64,000 bases of DNA. Source: Psychrobacter sp. GP33 (GTDB lineage Bacteria > Pseudomonadota > Gammaproteobacteria > Pseudomonadales > Moraxellaceae). A model generated the notes under the pieces. It worked only from the letters and a program-made list of their open reading frames with translations, did no database searches and was not told the DNA's origin. Each line of letters begins with the position of its first letter. Position 1 is the stretch's first letter. The translations under genes were made by a program, and so were the position numbers. This document shows, in pieces, positions 52,530-62,253 of the stretch. The stretch lies in NCBI RefSeq assembly GCF_014119005.1, contig NZ_JACGYX010000008.1, forward strand, positions 1 to 64,000, given 5' to 3'.

Positions 52530-54011
52530 ATGAATGAATTTACGATGAATGATTTGATGGGGCTGATACCTTATGCCCCAATCATTGCGGTAGTAATTAC
52601 CTCTCTGATTGTGATGATCGCCATTACCATTAAACGCTCGCATGTGGTTACGGGTACGATTACCGTGGTTGGCCTTAACGTGGGTTTGTTTACTTTATTA
52701 GCGCAAATTGGCGGAATTATTACTACAGGCTCAGCGTTGCCGCAAGCGGAGCACCTCTTTGTTATAGATAACTTTGCCCAGTTTAATATGGTGATCATCT
52801 TTATCTGTGCGCTGGCGTGTTGTACGTTGTCGTACGCTTACTTATTAAATTTAAAAGACAATAAAGATGAGCTGTATCTGCTTATGCTGCTATCTACTGT
52901 CGGTGCCTTACTGATGGTTTGCTCGCAGCATATGGCATCATTCTTTATGAGTTTAGAGCTATTGTCTGTTCCATTATATGGTTTATTGTCTTATACCTTT
53001 TTACGCAATAAGTCGCTTGAGTCGGGGCTAAAATATCTGGTATTGTCGGCTACCGCATCAGCAACCTTGCTTATGGGTATGGCGTTTATTTATGCGCAAG
53101 TGGGCTCATTAAGCTTTAAGCAGATCAGCTTGCAGATGGCGGATATGTTCGATTCACCACTATTAATCGTGGGCGCAGCAATGATGATGTTTGGTATTGC
53201 CTTTAAATTATCGGCAGCACCTTTTCATGCATGGACACCTGATGTCTATGAAGGCGCACCCGCACCTATTGCCACTTACTTAGCGTCAGTGAGCAAAGTG
53301 GCTATGATGGCATTAGCAATCCGCTTTCTTATTGATACAGCGCTATTAGCTTTACCATCAGTACAGATGTTGATTATGGTTATGGCGACGTTATCTATTC
53401 TTGTTGGTAATATATTAGCGTTACGCCAGACCAACCTAAAACGTTTACTTGGTTATTCTTCCATAGCCCATATGGGTTATGTCATGGTGGTCATAGTTAG
53501 TATTGGCAGCGCAGCCGATAGCATCTCAAGCATGTATATGGCAATTTATGCCTTTACTTCCATTGGTGCGTTTGGTGTGGTCACTTTGATGTCGAGCCCT
53601 TATCGTTTGAGTGGTGAAGCCGAAGAGCTGGTTCATTATCAAGGATTATTTTGGCGTCGTCCGGTATTAACTGCAGTACTCACCATTATGTTGCTGTCAT
53701 TAGCTGGTATTCCGTTGACCGCAGGATTTATTACCAAGTTGTTTGCGATATTAGCAGCAGTGCAAGGCACAAACTGGTTCTTGGCGGCGATGATTATTTT
53801 GGGTAGTGGTATTGGCTTGTTCTACTATCTACGCGTGTTGTTGACACTATTTAAACGTCCAAAAGAATTCATCGAGTTTGATGTTTCTGGACAGTGGGGC
53901 GTGCGTATGGGCGGATTGATGGTTATTGGGGTCACCGCTGTAGTTCTTATCCTTGGTATTTTGCCGAATAGTCTGATTGTTTGGTCAAGTATGGCTCGTA
54001 TTTGGCAATAG
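52530..54011 (+). CDS. nuoN: NADH-quinone oxidoreductase subunit N
   Basis: This 493-residue third antiporter-like subunit ends the operon. Conserved parts are SLELLSVPLYGLLSY, FKLSAAPFHAWTPDVYEGAPAP and RLLGYSSIAHMGYVM. It begins three bases after nuoM, and a strong hairpin terminator follows. Confidence 0.97.
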   Translation: MNEFTMNDLMGLIPYAPIIAVVITSLIVMIAITIKRSHVVTGTITVVGLNVGLFTLLAQIGGIITTGSALPQAEHLFVIDNFAQFNMVIIFICALACCTLSYAYLLNLKDNKDELYLLMLLSTVGALLMVCSQHMASFFMSLELLSVPLYGLLSYTFLRNKSLESGLKYLVLSATASATLLMGMAFIYAQVGSLSFKQISLQMADMFDSPLLIVGAAMMMFGIAFKLSAAPFHAWTPDVYEGAPAPIATYLASVSKVAMMALAIRFLIDTALLALPSVQMLIMVMATLSILVGNILALRQTNLKRLLGYSSIAHMGYVMVVIVSIGSAADSISSMYMAIYAFTSIGAFGVVTLMSSPYRLSGEAEELVHYQGLFWRRPVLTAVLTIMLLSLAGIPLTAGFITKLFAILAAVQGTNWFLAAMIILGSGIGLFYYLRVLLTLFKRPKEFIEFDVSGQWGVRMGGLMVIGVTAVVLILGILPNSLIVWSSMARIWQ

Positions 54012-54072
54012 CAACTTATCAATAACTAACTCTAAATAAGCGCTCTCATTGAGCGGTTACTGATAGAAAACC

Positions 54073-54113
54073 AAGATGCGCCATGTTTATGATAAACTTG
54101 GCGCATCTTTTTT
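54073..54113 (+). terminator. rho-independent terminator of the nuo operon
   Basis: An 11-bp GC-containing outer stem (54073-54083 with 54099-54109) is continued by a second 5-bp stem (GTTTA with TAAAC) and a three-base loop, with a T tract after it. Pairing is nearly complete over 37 bases. Confidence 0.93.
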
Positions 54114-54185
54114 GTATGACTTGCTAAATTCTTAACATCTAATAATGAATAAAAAACATCAATAACCGATAAGCGATTTAGTACT

Positions 54186-55004
54186 ATGAGTGATAATATT
54201 CAAGCAGTGACGGTACTTAGTAAGACCGCTTGGACGCCCAATCTTTTTAGTTTTACCGTTACACGTCCAACAAGTTTTAAATTTACAGCAGGGCAGTTTG
54301 TACGCTTGGGTGTCAATCCCAGTCAGCTGCACTATCATCAGCAAAACAATCTCACTTTAGATTCTGTATCAGATGAAGCCATTTTTCGGGCGTACTCTAT
54401 TGTGTCATCACCTTTTGACGAGGTGTTAGAATTCTTCTCCATTGTCATTGCAGATGGTGCTTTTACATCGCAATTGCAGCATCTGCAAGTAGGTGATGAG
54501 CTCTTACTTAATACAATGCCATTTGGATTTTTGACGCTTGCTCGCTATCAGAAGCCGTTACCTAAAGATTTATGGTTACTGGCAACGGGTACGGGATTAG
54601 CACCCTTTTTATCGATGTTACAAGATTTGCAAACGTGGCAAGACTATAAGCATATCGTGTTGGCATACAGCGCGCGAACGGCTGATGAGCTGGCATATGT
54701 AGGTAAAATTAAGCAGCTACAGGACGATTTTGGCTCACTGGTGGACAATCCTGCCCGCTTAATTTTTGTACCCATTGTCACGCGAGAGTCGGTTGACGGT
54801 ACGCTGGGCGAGCGTTTGCCCAAGTTGTTATTAGAAGAAGCTCTGCAACAACAAGCTGGCATTGCGCTAGAGATTGATAGTGCCCATGTGATGGTGTGCG
54901 GTAATCCAGAAATGGTTGATGATACCAAGGAGGCGTTAAAAACCCTCGGCTTGGTAATGAACCGTCGCGGTGAGGGCAATATTGCTGTAGAAAATTATTG
55001 GTAA
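54186..55004 (+). CDS. fpr: ferredoxin/flavodoxin-NADP+ reductase
   Basis: This 272-residue FAD enzyme exchanges electrons between NADPH and ferredoxin or flavodoxin. FAD is bound by RAYS (68-71) and NADP by GTGLAPF (about 135-141) and MVCGNPEMVDDTK. It ends VENYW, like E. coli Fpr, with the aromatic C-terminus that stacks on flavin. No good ribosome binding site is seen. The gene lies after the nuo terminator and has its own transcript, with a convergent orphan on the other side. Confidence 0.94.
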   Translation: MSDNIQAVTVLSKTAWTPNLFSFTVTRPTSFKFTAGQFVRLGVNPSQLHYHQQNNLTLDSVSDEAIFRAYSIVSSPFDEVLEFFSIVIADGAFTSQLQHLQVGDELLLNTMPFGFLTLARYQKPLPKDLWLLATGTGLAPFLSMLQDLQTWQDYKHIVLAYSARTADELAYVGKIKQLQDDFGSLVDNPARLIFVPIVTRESVDGTLGERLPKLLLEEALQQQAGIALEIDSAHVMVCGNPEMVDDTKEALKTLGLVMNRRGEGNIAVENYW

Positions 55005-55112
55005 ATAGGCTTTATAGTCGCAATCTTATCAAAAAAGTAAAGTAGCGGCTATATATTTTATAAAGAGATTAGATTGGAATTCGTCTAGTCTTGATTGGTC
55101 ATTCTTGGCTAT

Positions 55113-55916
55113 TTATTCCTGACTGGGTTCGGTAGCATCGCCGATAGGGTTGATAGGACCTTTCATTAATTCTGGCTCGTTGCTGTCGTCATCGTTAATG
55201 ATGTTTTCACCGCCGCTTGTGCCCAATAAATCGCGATAATTAATCTGGGTTTTAAGAATAAGTTGTTCTTCTTCAACCTCACCATAATTAACTTGAACTT
55301 TATGCAGCGTACTCATAATTTTTTGGTTCTTTTTCAGCCAGCGATGAATGTCTAGATAAATGATATCTTCTTTAGCACGAGCAATATTAATGTAGGTCAG
55401 AATAACGCCCAACGGGTCCTTTTTAAGAACACTATGATAGAACCAAATCGCCAGTTTGATACCTTGTCTTTTGGCAAAGGATTCGCAGCGTAAATTGAGC
55501 ACATCGGTGTAGGTTAATTGCCCAAAGACAAAACGCTGAACATTGCGATCAAGTTGAACATGTACCAGTTTAAAGTTACTGGCAACTTCGACGTAGATGC
55601 CAGCGACGTTAATCGTACAATACAGCCGAAACCATTGCTCATGCAATTCTACACGTAGCTCTAAAATGGCTTTTACATTGTCAGTAACAAATTTTTGTAG
55701 CGCATCATTGACGTATTTTTGTGCGACAGGTAGCCGGATTTCATCATCAAGCTTATCCGTGGTTTTATTATAAAGTTTTTTTATGGCTTGAGTCAGTGTA
55801 TCCCAGCCGTCGATAAAAGATTCATTAAAACGCTGATCTAGATTGTCTGTGAAACTGTCGAAGCTGTCGAAGTTGTTAGAGCTAGCAGATTTATCAAAAC
55901 TCTCAAAATTACTCAA
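55113..55916 (-). CDS. conserved-looking protein of unknown function with TTG start
   Basis: I do not recognise this 267-residue soluble protein. It begins with a Phe/Ser/Asp-rich stretch with repeats like FESFD and FDSF, then a mixed alpha/beta core (LPVAQKYVNDALQKF, ELHEQWFRLYCTINVAGIYVE). A charged segment with KLAIWFYHSVLKKDPLG follows, and the tail is acidic. There is no signal peptide or membrane segment. The first in-frame ATG is about 200 codons in, whereas the TTG at 55916 has AAGGA at ideal distance, so TTG initiation is likely. It is convergent with fpr. Confidence 0.75.
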   Translation of the reverse strand: MSNFESFDKSASSNNFDSFDSFTDNLDQRFNESFIDGWDTLTQAIKKLYNKTTDKLDDEIRLPVAQKYVNDALQKFVTDNVKAILELRVELHEQWFRLYCTINVAGIYVEVASNFKLVHVQLDRNVQRFVFGQLTYTDVLNLRCESFAKRQGIKLAIWFYHSVLKKDPLGVILTYINIARAKEDIIYLDIHRWLKKNQKIMSTLHKVQVNYGEVEEEQLILKTQINYRDLLGTSGGENIINDDDSNEPELMKGPINPIGDATEPSQE

Positions 55917-56185
55917 AATTATTATCCTTATAAGTTGTTATAATAGAAAAAGCTGCGCTGATATAAACCGTAAACCGGTGAGTTGTTTCTATGAGCGGCA
56001 GTGCAAGATGGGCAATGAAAAGAGTATATAGCAAAAAAGTATGGGGCAAAACTGATGGGTGCGCATTGTAGCAAATAACCTAAACAACGTGCTGATATGC
56101 CGATAAATTTTGGCTAACAGTAATAGATTTATCAAACACATCGTGTTTACAACCCATTTATAAAAAGACAGTACAACGAGTTGTT

Positions 56186-57070
56186 ATGGAATTTTTAGGA
56201 TTTACCCTTGATTTGGCAACACTCACAGATAATGGCTTGCGCTTATTATTTAAAGTCGTTATTGCGTTGCTTATTTTTGTGTTTGGGCGCTGGCTGGCTC
56301 ACAAAGTGGTCAATTTTGCCAACCGACTTATGGTGCGTAGCCGTATAGAACATACAGCGGCGAATTTTTTAAGTCGATTGCTATACGGTATATTGCTGGT
56401 CATCGTTGTGCTTGCCGCGCTTAATAAGGTTGGCGTGCATACGACCTCAGTGGTTGCGATTTTGGGCGGGGCTGCCGTTGCCATCGGTCTGTCTTTAAAG
56501 GATCAGCTGTCAAATTTTGCAGCAGGTATTATGATTGTGACTTTTCGTCCGTTTGTACGGGGCGACTATGTGCAAATCAAGGAGTTTACGGGCACCATTA
56601 ACGAGATTACGCTAGTCAATACTCATATGACGACGGTTAATAATCATGACATTATCATTCCGAATAGCAGTATCACTACCTCAGCGGTTACCAACTATAC
56701 TACGCTGCCCAATCGCCGTGTCGATATTACCATTGGGATTGGCTATGATGCCGATATAAAAACGGCAAAGGATATTTTGCTTGAGTTAGCCACAAACAAC
56801 GCTGCTGCACTTAGTGAACCTGCGCCCATCGTTCGGGTAACCAACTTGGGCGATAACTCCGTTGATTTGACCCTAAATGTGTGGACGACCAATGATGACT
56901 GGTGGAGCATGCAATGTGATTTGCTCGAGCAGTTTAAATATGCGCTGGACGATAATAAAATCGATATGCCCTTTCCGCAGCGTAGTGTCCATGTTAAAGG
57001 TTTAGAGCAGTTGGTGAATAAGGAGCAATCTCCCAAACCGCCCATTAACACTATACATAAAGATAAGTAA
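56186..57070 (+). CDS. mscS: small-conductance mechanosensitive channel, MscS family
   Basis: This 294-residue inner-membrane channel opens under membrane tension to release solutes on osmotic downshock. It has three N-terminal helices. The pore helix TM3 (about 83-117) has the packed Ala/Gly pattern TSVVAILGGAAVAIGLSLKD, and the cytoplasmic vestibule shows FVRGDYVQI and IIIPNS. Length matches E. coli MscS (286). It is a single gene between the orphan and the convergent ybeY. Confidence 0.94.
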   Translation: MEFLGFTLDLATLTDNGLRLLFKVVIALLIFVFGRWLAHKVVNFANRLMVRSRIEHTAANFLSRLLYGILLVIVVLAALNKVGVHTTSVVAILGGAAVAIGLSLKDQLSNFAAGIMIVTFRPFVRGDYVQIKEFTGTINEITLVNTHMTTVNNHDIIIPNSSITTSAVTNYTTLPNRRVDITIGIGYDADIKTAKDILLELATNNAAALSEPAPIVRVTNLGDNSVDLTLNVWTTNDDWWSMQCDLLEQFKYALDDNKIDMPFPQRSVHVKGLEQLVNKEQSPKPPINTIHKDK

Positions 57071-57111
57071 CTAATATAAGTTATAAGCACAAGTCATAAG
57101 AATGAGTAGGA

Positions 57112-57714
57112 TTAAAGGTAAGGGTTAGGTAAGTTTAAATGAGCTAAAATATCAATCTCGAAACTTTCCATTTCATCCTGCTCATCTTGCCCAAGCTCGT
57201 GATCAAAGCCAAGTAAATGCAAAATACCATGCACTAATAAATGGCTAATATGCTGCTCAACCGTTTTTTCCTGCTCAGTGGCTTCGCGTACAACCACCTC
57301 ATGACAGATAATCAGCTCGCCTAGCGGTAATGTCGGCATGAGCTCAATAATGCTGACTGGCATCTCGCTTGGATAGGATAAAATATTAGTGGGGTAATCC
57401 TTACCACGCGCCTCGGCATTTAGCTCGCGCCCTTCAATACTGTCGGTAATATAAATATCCAGCGCTTTAGGTTTCTGCTGCCATAATGACTCATCAATAT
57501 CGGCAAAATAGGGCAGGCTAAGACCACCATTCATGCGTTCATTAATATAGTCTAAGGTGGCTGTTAATACGGGCTTTAATGCTTCTTCTGTATAAAAAGT
57601 ACTGATAAGCTCGTCTTTTAGACTATCGGCGGCGCTAATGGTTATCTCAGTATAGTCGCTGCTGCTGGTATCTAGATTATTCACACGAGTATCTTCATGA
57701 TTAGGTTTGCTCAT
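57112..57714 (-). CDS. ybeY: endoribonuclease YbeY (16S rRNA maturation)
   Basis: This 200-residue zinc enzyme contains HGILHLLGFDH, with metal ligands H162, H166 and H172. Together with TNILSYPSEMP this identifies YbeY, which matures the 16S rRNA 3' end and takes part in ribosome quality control. It has about 40 extra polar N-terminal residues compared with E. coli (155). AAAGGG lies before the ATG. In many bacteria it follows phoH in one transcript; here a strong terminator lies between them. Confidence 0.94.
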   Translation of the reverse strand: MSKPNHEDTRVNNLDTSSSDYTEITISAADSLKDELISTFYTEEALKPVLTATLDYINERMNGGLSLPYFADIDESLWQQKPKALDIYITDSIEGRELNAEARGKDYPTNILSYPSEMPVSIIELMPTLPLGELIICHEVVVREATEQEKTVEQHISHLLVHGILHLLGFDHELGQDEQDEMESFEIDILAHLNLPNPYL

Positions 57715-57769
57715 TATACTACCCTTTAGTTATTATCTTTTTAGTTATTACCTTTATTTCATTAAAATG

Positions 57770-57812
57770 AACCCATAAAAAACCGGATATGATGTCCGGT
57801 TTTTTATGGGTT
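57770..57812. terminator. perfect bidirectional terminator between phoH and ybeY
   Basis: An 18-bp perfect inverted repeat (57770-57787 with 57795-57812) closes a 7-base loop. The GC core (ACCGGA with TCCGGT) is flanked by A and T runs, so it ends transcription on either strand. On the minus strand it follows phoH. Confidence 0.92.
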
Positions 57813-57851
57813 AACGTTAGATATTTAAGGTAGTGAAGTTAACAGTACGCG

Positions 57852-58964
57852 CTATAACTTAGAGGCGGCATCTGCTATCGCTTTCTTCCGTTCTTGTTCA
57901 GCAACGAAGCGTTCTTGTTTACGTTTTTCGTTGAGAATTTCTTCTCTTTCGTCAAACGCATCGTAAGCTTCGACAATTTTTTGTACCAACTGATGGCGCA
58001 CCACGTCTTTTGAGTCAAACTTAGTGATATGAATTTCTTCAATATCGCTCAAAATTTCCATCGCTTGTGCCAATCCTGACTTCGTACCGCGCGGCAAATC
58101 GACCTGAGAAATATCACCCGTAATCACAGCACGTGAGCCAAAGCCTAACCGCGTTAAGAACATTTTCATTTGTTCAGGTGTGGTGTTTTGCGCTTCATCT
58201 AAGATGACAAAGGAATTATTCAGCGTACGCCCACGCATATAAGCCAATGGCGCAATCTCAATCTCTTGACGTTCAATCATTTTACCGACTTTGTCAAAGC
58301 CTATCATTTCATACAGCGCGTCATATAATGGGCGCAAATAAGGGTCGATTTTTTGTGTCAAATCACCGGGTAAAAATCCTAGCTTTTCGCCTGCTTCAAC
58401 GGCTGGACGTACAAGTAAAATACGCTCAATCTCATTACGCTCTATCATATCAACCGCGCAAGCGACCGCTAGATACGTTTTCCCCGTACCGGCAGGACCA
58501 ATGCCAAATGACACATCGCAAGATAGAATATCCTTAACATAGCGCTGCTGATTGCCACCGCGTGGTACGATCTTGCCATGACGGGTACGCAAACTAATAG
58601 GCGTAAAGTCATTGGGCGCGTCCAGATTATCCTCACTGTCATCTTGATTGTTATGAGTAGCAGCCAAATCCTCCTCTACATCCTGATCGCGCGCTATACT
58701 TGATTGAATGATAAGGTGCAGCTCTTCAGGAGTAATATCTTTTGAGTTTTGGGCTTCATCAACCAGTTTATATAAGATACGTTCGCCGCGCTCAACCCCT
58801 GTTAAATCACCGCTAAGGGTGAAATCACCTTGGCGTTGGCTGATTTTAATGTGGAGACGCTCTTGGAGGTATTTTAAGTTATTATTATATTCGCCAAGCA
58901 CTGTTTTTAGCTGGGCTGGCGTTAAGAATTCAATTTTTACATGGCGGCTCATGGAATCAGTCAA
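57852..58964 (-). CDS. ybeZ: PhoH-like ATPase (YbeZ)
   Basis: This 370-residue P-loop protein has Walker A GIGPAGTGKTYLA and Walker B FVILDEAQNTTPEQMK, plus MRGRTLNNSF. An N-terminal KH-like part shows LKYLQERLHIKISQRQGDF. YbeZ works with YbeY in rRNA handling, and PhoH proteins are ATPases and helicases. The TTG at 58964 has AAAAGGA upstream at good distance; the ATG at 58952, four codons later, lacks one, so I keep the TTG. ybeY follows leftward after a terminator. Confidence 0.93.
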   Translation of the reverse strand: MTDSMSRHVKIEFLTPAQLKTVLGEYNNNLKYLQERLHIKISQRQGDFTLSGDLTGVERGERILYKLVDEAQNSKDITPEELHLIIQSSIARDQDVEEDLAATHNNQDDSEDNLDAPNDFTPISLRTRHGKIVPRGGNQQRYVKDILSCDVSFGIGPAGTGKTYLAVACAVDMIERNEIERILLVRPAVEAGEKLGFLPGDLTQKIDPYLRPLYDALYEMIGFDKVGKMIERQEIEIAPLAYMRGRTLNNSFVILDEAQNTTPEQMKMFLTRLGFGSRAVITGDISQVDLPRGTKSGLAQAMEILSDIEEIHITKFDSKDVVRHQLVQKIVEAYDAFDEREEILNEKRKQERFVAEQERKKAIADAASKL

Positions 58965-59535
58965 GCGATTATCCTTTTATTGAATGTCATATATCATCGA
59001 TATGAAATCTTATTCGACACACGACATTATTAATGGGCTTAATAAGTAAAGTATTTGGCAGTATGGTATTAAGTTTAAAAGGCTAATAGGTTTATAGAGA
59101 TATTTAAAGGTTGTTTTCAAAAATGATGATTAATGGTGAATAGTAAAAAAGAAAAATAAATGAATACACCTTATTCATTATGGTTGATAGTTTTTAAATT
59201 TCAAGCCATACCTAACCGTGGGCGCAATCGTTTTTGTATGTTGATTGCAACCACTGAGTAACTTGCTACTATCTTAATAATGTATCAATGCTACTTTACG
59301 GATGATAAATATTTAAAAGTAATCGGCTTTTAAGGTTAAGTGCAGTAAACGCAAGCCAGCTCAAAGCAGAATGGGTGATTTGTGGTAATCTATTTATTGA
59401 TTATTTACAGTGTGAGTATGCAAGGTAGCAATGCAAATACTGATAAATAATGTGAGATAGCTTACCATTGTGAACCGTCATTAGCCGTTGAGCGTAGGCG
59501 CATTAAATTGAGCAGAACGTAATAGGAATAATAGT
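58965..59535. other. 571-bp divergent gap between phoH and ubiH
   Basis: No gene is seen. An 8-bp perfect inverted repeat with a 5-base loop (AATGAATA at 59160-59167 with TATTCATT at 59173-59180) may be an operator or a weak hairpin. Promoters for the two divergent genes must lie here but cannot be fixed by eye. Confidence 0.45.
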
Positions 59536-60858
59536 ATGCCAAGTATAGAGTCGAATGCTTCAAATATCGAGCAAGCCCCTGTCAGTCATCTGTATACACA
59601 TTCAGCAGCATTGACGGATCAGCAAGTCCTTATCGTCGGTGGTGGTCATGTTGGATTGTCCTTCGCGTTATTACTGGCACATCATGGCATTGCCAGTACT
59701 TTATTAGAAAAGAATAGCTATCCGACTATCAGTCCACATGATGATGAGACACGCAGCCACTATCTAGACAGTCGTAATACGGCGTTATCACGGCGAACGG
59801 TGCAGATTTATCAAGAGATTGGCTTGTGGTCAGAATTACAAAGCCATGCTTGCCGCATTGATGCGGTACAAATTAGTGAGCAGGGCAGTTTTGGGCGCGC
59901 GCAGCTCAATAAAATAGATGAGCAAGTAGAATCGTTTGGGCAAGTAATGGAAAATGCATGGCTGGGTCGCAAGCTATTATTAGCCGCGCAAAATGAGGCA
60001 CTGATTACGATTATCGATCATGCCAATGTTACTGCAGTTGAGCAACAAGCGACTGGGGTCAAACTGCGCTTTAATTATTATAATGAAGAAGAGCACGAGC
60101 AAGAATTGCAAGGAAGTCTCTTAGTCGCCTGTGATGGTCGTGACTCTACGGTACGTCAGTTATTGGGTATCGATACGACGACGTATGATTATCAGCAAAC
60201 GGCTATCGTTGGTGTGGTAGAGACAGATAAGCCGCATAACCACACCGCGATTGAGCGTTTTAGTCCTGCAGGACCTTTGGCGGTATTGCCATTGACTGAT
60301 CCAGACGGTGATGGCAATGATGACTATCAGCAAGGTTACAGACGCTCAGTAGTTTGGGTGTGTCCGACAGGTGAAGAAACACAATATTTAGAAAATGATG
60401 AACATTTCTTACAGACCTTACAGCAGGCATTTGGGCAGCGTGCAGGCACGTTTATTAAAGCGGGTCGTCGTGGCGCTTATCCGTTAACGCGTGTATTGGC
60501 AAACAAACAAGTGCAAGGGCGTTGCGTCATTATGGGCAATGCAGCGCACACTTTGCATCCGGTCGCGGGTCAAGGCTTTAACCTTTGTATGCGTGATGCC
60601 CATGTACTTGCGCAAATGATAAGTACGCAGGTGCTAAAAGGCGCTGATATTGGCTACCCAACACTACTAAAACGCTACGAGAAATCACGACAAACCGATC
60701 AAAAACGTGTGATTCGCTTTTGTGATGCCGTCGTGCATGGCTTTACTCATCCAAATCCTGCCATCAAGCTAGCACGTAATATGGCACTATTGGCTTTTGA
60801 TAAATTACCCAACATTAAGCCATTAGTTGCTACCTATGCGATGGGCTTAAAATCTTAG
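59536..60858 (+). CDS. ubiH: 2-octaprenyl-6-methoxyphenol hydroxylase (UbiH)
   Basis: This 440-residue FAD monooxygenase of ubiquinone synthesis has the dinucleotide fold VLIVGGGHVG (GGGHVG at 35-40). The second FAD motif is GNAAHTLHPVAGQGFNLCMRD (from 334); E. coli UbiH likewise has GNAA rather than GDAA here, which favours UbiH over its paralogues. An N-terminal polar extension of about 28 residues precedes the fold. AGGA lies upstream. A second hydroxylase follows after 108 bases. Confidence 0.9.
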   Translation: MPSIESNASNIEQAPVSHLYTHSAALTDQQVLIVGGGHVGLSFALLLAHHGIASTLLEKNSYPTISPHDDETRSHYLDSRNTALSRRTVQIYQEIGLWSELQSHACRIDAVQISEQGSFGRAQLNKIDEQVESFGQVMENAWLGRKLLLAAQNEALITIIDHANVTAVEQQATGVKLRFNYYNEEEHEQELQGSLLVACDGRDSTVRQLLGIDTTTYDYQQTAIVGVVETDKPHNHTAIERFSPAGPLAVLPLTDPDGDGNDDYQQGYRRSVVWVCPTGEETQYLENDEHFLQTLQQAFGQRAGTFIKAGRRGAYPLTRVLANKQVQGRCVIMGNAAHTLHPVAGQGFNLCMRDAHVLAQMISTQVLKGADIGYPTLLKRYEKSRQTDQKRVIRFCDAVVHGFTHPNPAIKLARNMALLAFDKLPNIKPLVATYAMGLKS

Positions 60859-60966
60859 AGCTTTGATAAGCATTAATATTGTAAAAAATGATGAAAGTTT
60901 AAGATTAGTGGATTTAATAAACTCTTACTGTGCTCTCTATAAGATTTGATTAATAAAGGATGTTTT

Positions 60967-62235
60967 ATGAAAAATAACCACACGCTGATTATTGGTGGCG
61001 GTATTGTTGGTGCAAGTTTGGCATTAAAACTGGCACAAGCCAAGCAGCCTGTAACCTTAGTTGATGCCAGTCCCGAACGTACGGCAGTGGATTGGGCAGA
61101 TAAATTGCAGCAGCGTGATGCACGAGTTTACGCGTTAAGTTTAGCTAGCATTAAGCTACTTGAAAGTATCGGTGTATGGCAAAAAATTACCGAGTCAGGG
61201 CGCAAAGCCGACTATACGCAAATGCAAGTATGGCAGCGTGATGGTATAGGTGAGCTATTGTTTGGTGAGCATGATGATAAATGTAATGACAGTACCGCAC
61301 CTGAATTACTCGGTAGTATGGTGGAGCCAGCCGTCATTGAATACGCATTGTGGCAATGTTTGCACAACCCATCCATCACTGACTATCTGACCGTTATCGC
61401 TGGGAAAAAAGTGGTACAAATGGATTGGCAAGGGTCGCAACAAGGCTACCATGTCACGTTGGATGACAACACATTTATTACAGCAAAACTACTCGTCGGT
61501 GCGGATGGACGTGGCTCATTTGTACGTAGGCAAGCAGGCATTGAGCTAGATACCTTAGATTATAAGCAAACAGCCATTTGCTGCGCCATTCAAACTGAAA
61601 AGCCGCACAAGGCAACTGCCCGCCAAGCTATGTTGCCAACAGGCACGCTCGCATTATTACCGCTTGCCGATATTACCGATGAGGATAAATTCAATCCGCA
61701 GCACTGGCAATCTATCGTTTGGACGTTGCCACGCAATCAAGCTTTGAATTATTTAACTGAATCACCGCGCATGATTGCTGATAAATTGGCGGCTGCCAGC
61801 AGTTATGAATTGGGCGCTATCCGCCAGATAGAATCGATTGCTAGCTTTCCATTAACCGCGCAGCAAGCCAACAGCTATATTTCGGATAATCTGGTTTTGA
61901 TTGGTGACGCGGCTCATGGCGTGCATCCATTAGCGGGTCAGGGGCTAAATTTGGGTATGCTCGATGTGCAAGTATTGAGCGAGCAGCTGTTGCATGATTT
62001 TGCCCGTAGTGGCGGTACGCTTTGGGGTGCCAATCAAACCTTACGACTGTATGAGCGTCTACGTCGCCCGCATAATAGCCTGATGATGCATAGCTTTTCA
62101 GCGTTGAACTGGTTGTTCGCTGGCGAGCTGGCACAACTGCGTCCTATCCAACAAATCCGTAATGAAGGTATGTATCGGGTGAGTAAGATTAAACCATTAA
62201 TGCGGCTATTTACTAAAAAAGCGAGTGGGGTTTAA
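60967..62235 (+). CDS. UbiH/UbiF/VisC-type FAD-dependent ubiquinone hydroxylase
   Basis: This 422-residue flavin monooxygenase is a paralogue of the preceding UbiH. It has GGGIVG (10-15) and GDAAHGVHPLAGQGLNLGMLD. It probably hydroxylates another ring position (C5 or C6, like UbiI or UbiF); which one cannot be decided from sequence. The frame opens at a TTG (60946), but the ATG at 60967 has AAAGGA at good distance. The pair is probably one transcript. Confidence 0.88.
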   Translation: MKNNHTLIIGGGIVGASLALKLAQAKQPVTLVDASPERTAVDWADKLQQRDARVYALSLASIKLLESIGVWQKITESGRKADYTQMQVWQRDGIGELLFGEHDDKCNDSTAPELLGSMVEPAVIEYALWQCLHNPSITDYLTVIAGKKVVQMDWQGSQQGYHVTLDDNTFITAKLLVGADGRGSFVRRQAGIELDTLDYKQTAICCAIQTEKPHKATARQAMLPTGTLALLPLADITDEDKFNPQHWQSIVWTLPRNQALNYLTESPRMIADKLAAASSYELGAIRQIESIASFPLTAQQANSYISDNLVLIGDAAHGVHPLAGQGLNLGMLDVQVLSEQLLHDFARSGGTLWGANQTLRLYERLRRPHNSLMMHSFSALNWLFAGELAQLRPIQQIRNEGMYRVSKIKPLMRLFTKKASGV

Positions 62236-62253
62236 CGTAATAAGGAAACCATA

